DNA of 64,000 bases from Chrysopilus asiliformis (taxonomy: Eukaryota > Arthropoda > Insecta > Diptera > Rhagionidae): contig OZ035963.1 in NCBI GenBank assembly GCA_964034945.1, positions 36,580,361-36,644,360 on the forward strand, written 5' to 3'. The notes beneath the pieces are model-generated. The model was not told the DNA's origin and did not search any database. It saw only the letters and a program-made list of their open reading frames with translations. Every line of letters begins with the position of its first letter. The stretch's first letter is position 1. This document shows, piece after piece, positions 58,145 through 64,000 of this stretch. The position numbers and the translations under genes were made by a program.

Positions 58145-59449
58145 CAGGGTGCGCCATCTATTCCTCCGGTATGAGAATGTTGAATAACTTTTGAAAGAAA
58201 CAATAGATTGCAAAAAATGGTGTTTTTTTTATTTAGTTCAATCCTTTACAATTTATGTGGACTACTTTTTGAAAACAACATCGATCAAATGACCACCTTT
58301 ATTGGCCACCGCAAACTGTGCTCTTTTTCGGGCATTTTCCATCACTTCTTCGAGCATCTCCGTCGGTATGGCAGCTATTTCGGCACGAATATTGGTCTTG
58401 AGCTCGTCAATGGTCTTCGGGTTGCTGGCGTAAACTTTACTCTTCAAATAACCCCACAAAAATAAGTCTGGGGGGGGGGTTAAATCAGGGGATCTTGGTG
58501 GCCAGTCAATATCGCCTCTTTTCGATATCACACGTCTAGGGAATTTTTGTTGCAAAAACCGTATTGTTTGGTCCGCTGTGTGGCATGGCGCCCCGTCTTG
58601 CTGAAACCAGAAGTCAGTCAGACCTTTTTCACGCATTTTCGGACACACAAAATGTGCCAACATCCACCGATATCGATTACCATTAACTGTTTCACCTTCA
58701 TTGAAGAAAAATGGCCCAATGATGGTTTTTGCGCACACGCCGGCCCAAACAGTCACTTTTCGATCATGCAATGGTATTTCATGAATCTCGTGAGGATTTT
58801 CTGTCGCCCAAATGCGGCAATTGTGTTTATTAACACCGCCAGAGAGAGTGAAATGTGCCTCGTCGGTCATTAAAACTTGCATCCAAAAGTCCGGCATGGT
58901 TTCCAACATTCGGCCGACTAATTTGCCGTATTCTATACGACGCGACTTGTCTGTAGCCAATATTCTTTGAGTTAGTTGTATTTTGTAAGGAAACAAATGG
59001 AGATCGTCCTTTAAAATGCGCCGCAACGTGGTTCCACTCATTTTCAACCGCTGAGTTCGGTGGCGATACGAGACATTTGGGTCCTCGGCAACACTCTCTC
59101 TCACGGCTTCAATAATTTCATTGGAACGTCTTGGGCGTGGATGATTATAGGTTAGATTGCCTACTGTTCCGTGCTCAAAGAAATTTTTACCCAGCGCCCG
59201 AATTGTTTTGTCGGTAGGCGCTTTTTTGCCACGATATTTTGCACGATATGCACGTTGAGTTAGCACAATTGAACGACTATTTTCAATGTACATCGTCACT
59301 ATTTCGGCGCGTTCTTTCGGTGTGAAGCGGTTCATGGTTAAAATTGTACTGGTTTGACGTTTCCAAAACGTGTCTAGGAAAGCAAATCGGTTGACAAATG
59401 GCGAAGTTATTGAATGTTTACATACCGGAGGAATAGATGGCGCACCCTG
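58145..59449 (-). mobile_element. complete DD41D-type mariner, 1305 bp
   Basis: Perfect 29-bp ends starting CAGGGTGCGCCATCTATTCC are followed by a shared ATTCAATAACTT block, and TA flanks both sides. One uninterrupted transposase frame fills the interior. It is the best candidate here for a still-autonomous mariner. Confidence 0.95.
58262..59335 (-). CDS. DD41D-group mariner transposase, intact frame
   Basis: 357 residues from MNRFTPKERAEIV to TAG. Two helix-turn-helix regions occupy residues ~1-55 and ~70-112 and would bind the TIRs. Catalytic residues are D158 (MTDEAHF), D247 (FQQDGAPCH) and D290 (RSPDLTPPPDLF). The last two are separated by 42 residues. The usual motif is TPPD, so one extra proline, encoded in a run of ten C/G, appears to have been added in frame; without it spacing is 41, as in the rosa-type DD41D mariners. 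C-terminal segment SKVYASNPKTIDELK is normal. Whether the extra residue beside the third catalytic D lowers activity is open. Length and start agree with the family. Confidence 0.93.
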   Translation of the reverse strand: MNRFTPKERAEIVTMYIENSRSIVLTQRAYRAKYRGKKAPTDKTIRALGKNFFEHGTVGNLTYNHPRPRRSNEIIEAVRESVAEDPNVSYRHRTQRLKMSGTTLRRILKDDLHLFPYKIQLTQRILATDKSRRIEYGKLVGRMLETMPDFWMQVLMTDEAHFTLSGGVNKHNCRIWATENPHEIHEIPLHDRKVTVWAGVCAKTIIGPFFFNEGETVNGNRYRWMLAHFVCPKMREKGLTDFWFQQDGAPCHTADQTIRFLQQKFPRRVISKRGDIDWPPRSPDLTPPPDLFLWGYLKSKVYASNPKTIDELKTNIRAEIAAIPTEMLEEVMENARKRAQFAVANKGGHLIDVVFKK

Positions 59450-59451
59450 TA

Positions 59452-59743
59452 TTTTTAACGAATGTCACAATTTAAAAATTAACCGTGAAAACTTTGTCGA
59501 AATGTAAATTTTTTTTTATAATTTAAAAATAAATAGATATTTATTCTTAAATTATAAAATCCGATGTCGCCTACAGCCAACATTTGAATTGGGTTCGATA
59601 TAAAGGACATCACATATGATAGTTTTATATGTAGTCTACTGCTTAAAAACCAAGTACTTTATGTTCGGGTGTAATTCAATTTAATTTAGCAGGCAGACGA
59701 AAAATCAAAAATTTGTCAAAAAATAGTGTTTCAAAAAACTACT
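59452..59743. other. spacer between mariner and nested block
   Basis: AT-rich; nothing recognised. Confidence 0.4.
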
Positions 59744-60524
59744 ACAGTAATCCCTCGCTTTACGGACGGGATGCGTTCTACGGAAACTGTCCGTATATCG
59801 AAAATCCGTAAAACGAAACCTATTTTAGTATGAGATTGTACTGGGAATAAATAGATGTGTTCCAATCAGTGTTGGGGTTATCTAGATAATAATTATCTAG
59901 ATAATCATCTAGATAAAAAAAATGTTATCTTTATCTTATCTAGATAACACCCCAAAAAAGTTATCTTTGATAAAGGAAAATCCCATTTATCTAGAGATAA
60001 TCGTTACCACCGAAAATCAAAAAATTAAATCTAAAAAAATGCTGAAACGAAATTGTTTTCTGCATACTTTTGAAAACCTAAAAACTTTTTTTAGGAACAG
60101 TTTTATACTTGGCAACAATTTTTGTTTACGGACAAGGAAGCGAAGTGTCACTCTTTCCCTCGCCTCTCTTCTCTTGTCCATAAAAAAAAGTTCTGCCAGT
60201 AACTGTTGCCAAGTGTAAACCGGGCTATGAACGAAATAAAAAATCATAACGTTATAAATTTCCTTACGTAGCAAAATTAAACTTATATTTCGTGACGTTA
60301 TTTCGTTTTGTATCGATAAAAAACTTAATTTCGTTACGTTATAATGTTATTATTCCGTTACACATTGTATTGAAACTGAAAACAAAAAAACGCACTGTAA
60401 TAATAGTTTATCACAAAGTAATTCAGTTCAGTTTCCATAAAAATAAATTGTATAACAAATAATAAAACTCAGCAAAAAGAAAATACAAATAAAAACGGAA
60501 AAAAATGTGATTATTAAGTTAAAA

Positions 60525-61082
60525 CATAACAAAAGCTATAATTGCCAATCTGGCAATCATTGGAGACCCGTATGGTGATATTCGTATCAAAATTCGAACA
60601 GTTATACCAAAATTCCACTTTGAAGTCAAACTTTCCAATAAGATTTTTTAAAATTTATTCCAATCGGATTTTGATGTATGGGAGTTTTATGTAGAATCAT
60701 ATCCTAAATAACTTTTGTTCTTGGACTTTTTTGATAAAATGCTACGTTTTTGAGATATTCGTAAAAAAAGTTTTCGTTCGTATGGGGGGTACCCCCCCTA
60801 ATGGTCCATTTTTGCCCATTAACGAACTTAGCCTCGCATTTTACGAAAAACGGATCTGTGCAAAATTTCAAGTCTCTAGCTCAATCCGTGCGCCCGCAAT
60901 CCGCGCCACAGACGGACAGACAGACAGACGGACGGACGGACGGACGGACATGCAAAATTCAATTTTTTTTATCATTCTAAACACACTGGTGTAATTCATT
61001 TTTTTGTGCGATGACGGGATCTTGGCGTTACAAACGGTAAGGCAAAGTTAATATACCCTTTGGTTTCACCATACGGGTATAA
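60525..61082 (+). repeat. GTCY-type interspersed repeat, copy 3
   Basis: Nearly collinear with copy 1 from CATAACAAAAGCTATAATTG to CACCATACGGGTATAA, with a GGAC/AGAC tetramer run at 60914-60950. Confidence 0.8.
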
Positions 61083-61388
61083 AAATCAATAAAAAATACA
61101 AAAGACAAAAAATCACACAAAAGTTTTGTTCATTAAAAAAACTGTCTCCACAAAAGCGTGATTTTGATATCAAAGATATAGAATTTTTTTTATAGAATTT
61201 CGCTCTACTTCTGGAGTTACTAAAAAGAAAATCTTTTCGCTACCAAAAAACTTGCTTAGAAGATTTCCATTTTTGTATCTCCAGAAATAGAGTGAATCTG
61301 GCCAAAACAAAATCCGATTTAGAATCAAAATACGATTAAAAACACTACTCCAATATTTTTGATTATATTTTATGTCTGTGGGGTTATA

Positions 61389-62322
61389 AAGGGTGGTTAA
61401 ATTTTAAGGGCCGATGTTGAATGTGAACCACACCTAAACGTCAAGTTTTTTTCTGCATTTCATTTGACATTTCTCAATTTCAGACTAACGCAATTTGAAC
61501 CATGGAAAGATACACAATCGAGCAACGCGTTAAAGTTATTCAGGCTTATTATGAAAATGGGCGTTCAAATCAAAATGCATATCGTGCACTTCGTGCCGCC
61601 AGCCCATAAACCGCACCAAACAGTCACTCTTTGTGGGTGCATTGGTTTTTCGACAATCACTCTTGGATTATCATTCGCCCAAATGCGGCTGTTCTGCTTA
61701 TTGACGAATCCACTGAGGTGAAAATGTGCCTCATCACTGAAGATGATTTTCTTCGAAAATTGATCATCCACTGTTGCCATTTCTTGCCACCATTCTGACC
61801 ATTGACGACGCTTGAAATGGTCAAGAGGCTTTAGTTCTTGAGTCAATTGCACCTTGTAAGCGTGTAAATGCAAGTCTTTATGCATAATGTTCATCAACGA
61901 CGAGCGTGGGAGGTGCAATTGTTGGGCACGACGACGAGTTGAGGTTGACGGCTCTTCAGCCACACTATCGCGAACAGCAGCAATATTTTCTGCAGTACGA
62001 GCTGTACGAGCATGCACTGGTGTTTTCACATCTCCTACAGACCCGGTTTGCTCAAATTTTTGCACGATTTTTCCGATTGTACGCACATTTGGACGATTAA
62101 ATTGACCGAAAAAATCACGAAGTGCACGATATGCATTTTGATTTGAACGCCCATTTTCATAATAAGCCTGAATAACTTTAACGCGTTGCTCGATTGTGTA
62201 TCTTTCCATGGTTCAAATTGAGTTAGTCTGAAATTGAGAAATGTCAAATGAAATGCAGAAAAAAACTTGACGTTTAGGTGTGGTTCACATTCAACATCGG
62301 CCCTTAAAATTTAACCACCCTT
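61389..62322 (-). mobile_element. fold-back mariner, copy 2 (207-bp inverted arms)
   Basis: Arms 61389-61595 and 62116-62322 are the same length and near-identical, begin AAGGGTGGTTAAATTTTAAG and are flanked by TA. Each arm contains the transposase start codon. The 3' end of a normal mariner is absent; instead the coding strand runs into an inverted copy of its own 5' end. Confidence 0.9.
61596..62209 (-). pseudogene. mariner transposase, N-terminal two-thirds only
   Basis: From MERYTIEQRVKVIQAYYENG the frame is open through both helix-turn-helix regions (HARTARTAENIAAVRDSVAE, RRRAQQLHLPRSSLMNI) to the first catalytic aspartate in IIFSDEAHFHLSGFVNKQ and on to VWCGLWAGG, where it joins the inverted arm. 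The second and third catalytic residues are missing. Relative to copy 1 it lacks 18 bp encoding IIGPYF at the junction. The protein would retain DNA-binding parts and no nuclease. It belongs to a lineage close to the DD41D mariners. Confidence 0.9.
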
Positions 62323-63147
62323 TACTTGATGAACTTTTGTGGGAAATTTCACAAAAAATAATACTGAACAAAACTAGGAAATACTAATAAACAACGAAAA
62401 AACGTAATATTTTTTTCGTTTTTCGTTATGGTAACGGAATTGAATTTCTATAACGTTCATTATAACGTAATTTTGAAGAAAAAGCCCGAAAATCATTTCG
62501 TTATTTCGTTACGTTACGATAACGTTTCTTATCCGTTTTCTTTTATTATTATTTCGTTTCTTATTATATTTAAATTGGAAATCAAAAAAAGCAAAAAAAA
62601 ATTGTGCTATTTTTTTAGTACGTAATTTTGAATTTTGTGCAATGTCAAAATAAATATTTATCTAAAAATTATCTAGATAATTTGGCTTTTTATCTTATCT
62701 TATCTATTATCTTTCATATTTTCATTATCTATTATCTTATCTAGATAAACATTACGAGCATTTATCTTTATCTTTATCTAGATAAAAAAAATAATTATCT
62801 GGCCCCAACACTGGTTCCAATCAATAGAAATGTCCGTAAAAAGAAACCTATTTTAGTATAAGATCGTATTAAAAATAGATAGATGCGTACCAAAAAAATC
62901 CGTAATACGAAACAGATTAGTATAATATATTAAAATAATTATTTAACCACTAGAATAATGAGAAAACTATATAATTATAGAAAAAAAATATTTATACTAT
63001 TTGAAATGGAGCATAAATCAATTGAATATGTTAAAACCAACAAAATATTATGGGACAAATCATGCCGCGGACAAAAAAACGTAGCTGTTTCTACGTAGGT
63101 TTCTGCTAGTTTCGTCAGAATTCAAATTTCATTGTGGGACAGAAAGC

Positions 63148-63192
63148 AGATTCTGCTTCTGCTGCTGCTTCTGCCTCTGCTGCTGCCTCTGC
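63148..63192. repeat. CTG/CCT trinucleotide repeat
   Basis: Imperfect CTGCTTCTGCCTCTGCTG-type units of about 45 bp. Confidence 0.85.
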
Positions 63193-63521
63193 CCAATTGG
63201 AGTTCTCGCTTAAGAATAGCAAATAGACTTTTTAAAAATACACCGCACTGCAGTTTTTTATTGCCTTTTTTTAATTCTCTTTTGTGTATACACAAAATGT
63301 GTCAGAAATTTCGGAGAAATTAAGTATGTACATTTACAATAAATACAACATAATTATGGAGGACTTTTTCTTGATTTTTTTCTGTGATTCAAAAAAAAAA
63401 ATTTTTTTTGTCCGTAATAGCGAATTTTTTTATCCGTATAGCGAATTTGTTCCTATATTAGTCATGTCCGTAACTTCGAATTTCCGTAAAACGAGCGTCC
63501 GTATAGCGGGGGATTACTGTA

Positions 63522-64000
63522 CTTAACATGTGAATTGTAATTTTTCTGGAATATTTTTATATTTTTCAAAGACGATAAACTAATTTCTTTAAAAAAAAGT
63601 TTGCTTTTGTTTAGCCTTCTTCCTAAGGATTTTTTTATAGTTTCAGCCAGAGCTTAGGGGAAGACCCTTTAATGCCGAAGCACAGCTCAATTGATTGACG
63701 ATTGATTGAGAAGCGGTAATTAGCTGAAATTTTGTATGCCTTCAGCTAATTTTTAAAAAAAATATATAATAATCTTTTTGCTTCACAGAACAAAATCAGA
63801 CCTGAACTGGTTTACACTATGTTCTGGTGTTTAAATATATTTAAATATAAATTAAATGAGACGATAGAATTGGAATGGATTTCTCCGCATACTGCGTTCT
63901 ACATTAAAACAGGCACGTGGAAATGAAAGTAATAAAGTCCAAAAAATTTGTGTTAAAATTCTAGCATTCTTAGAATTCATTTCTATCCAAATATTTTGCG
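63522..64000. other. intergenic, nothing recognised
   Basis: No supported feature to the window end. Confidence 0.4.

Larger units (their letters stand above)
60225..62535. mobile_element. hAT family CAGGGATG, copy 3, ends degraded
   Basis: AACGAAATAAAAAATCATAACG through TTTCGTTACG at the left and TTTCGTTACGTTACGATAAC at the right match copies at 30139 and 35296. The interior hairpin around TCTGGAGTTACTAAAAAG is kept. It hosts the GTCY repeat and the fold-back mariner. Confidence 0.7.
59867..62813. mobile_element. hAT CAGTGTTGGGG, perfect GTTCCAAT duplication
   Basis: CAGTGTTGGGGTTATCTAG at the left and reversed CAGTGTTGGGGCCAGATAAT at the right, flanked by GTTCCAAT on both sides. Both arms are rich in the palindromic word TTATCTAGATAA. 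Interior is occupied by a second hAT. Confidence 0.88.
59746..63519. mobile_element. pogo-like TIR element, outermost shell of a four-level nest
   Basis: CAGTAATCCCYCGCTWTACG begins both ends inverted with TA on each side. Repeats of TCCGTAWARCG words fill both subterminal parts (59770-59840, 62830-62920, 63410-63500). TA-CAGTAATCCCC resembles pogo/Tigger termini. No transposase remains in the shell. Confidence 0.75.

Overview
This window looks like a transposon-dense, AT-rich stretch of an arthropod (most likely insect) nuclear genome. The evidence is spliced genes with GT-AG introns, several Tc1/mariner groups (a DD34D and two related DD41D-type lineages), a PIF/Harbinger element with a MADF-BESS partner gene, a Crypton-type tyrosine recombinase, RTE-like and RNase H-bearing LINEs, tRNA-derived SINEs, and many hAT and piggyBac MITEs. 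GTCY-rich interspersed repeats recall repeats described in flies, so a dipteran is my best guess, but this is inference. I see no ordinary host protein gene: every coding region I can support belongs to a mobile element.

Layout. 1-7.7 kb: short MITEs, two nonautonomous repeat families with GTCY runs, a decayed mariner tail and an intact 234-bp piggyBac-type MITE. 7.9-14.1 kb: a PIF/Harbinger element with two apparently intact spliced genes on opposite strands whose exons interdigitate. A hAT element sits in the transposase intron (with a 396-bp palindrome inside it), and a CAC...GTG element carrying a Helitron-like repeat, a (TA)71 microsatellite and a coding remnant sits near the right end. 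15.7-26.1 kb: TIR elements with TAA/TTA, TA or TTAA duplications, a SINE with an 11-bp duplication, a fold-back mariner and a 1.4-kb element with internal arrays. 26.7-29.5 kb: a composite hAT with three termini and two further nested elements. 30-38.6 kb: copies of a CAGGGATG hAT family, LINE fragments and a long-TIR hAT MITE. 39.3-43.2 kb: a Crypton recombinase gene split by a CAC...GTG element, followed by a mariner with one stop codon. 46-55 kb: LINE remnants (RT tail, RTE, and a young 5'-truncated insertion with a 12-bp duplication). 56.2-57.6 kb: nested TIR/Helitron-like block. 58.1-59.4 kb: a complete DD41D mariner with an open 357-codon transposase. 59.7-63.5 kb: a four-level nest (pogo-like > hAT > hAT > fold-back mariner and GTCY repeat).

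How the parts relate. Nesting order and target-site duplications (TSDs) give relative ages. The DD41D mariner, the Harbinger pair and the identical piggyBac MITEs look youngest. The Harbinger element is the only one with two intact cooperating genes (transposase plus MADF-BESS DNA-binding protein). Three observations deserve follow-up most: the interdigitated antisense gene pair, a mobile mariner whose two ends are both copies of the 5' end, and a CAC...GTG element family with 2-bp duplications, one copy of which carries a recognisable but unassigned coding remnant. All similarity statements are from reading the sequence and recalled family motifs; no searches were run.
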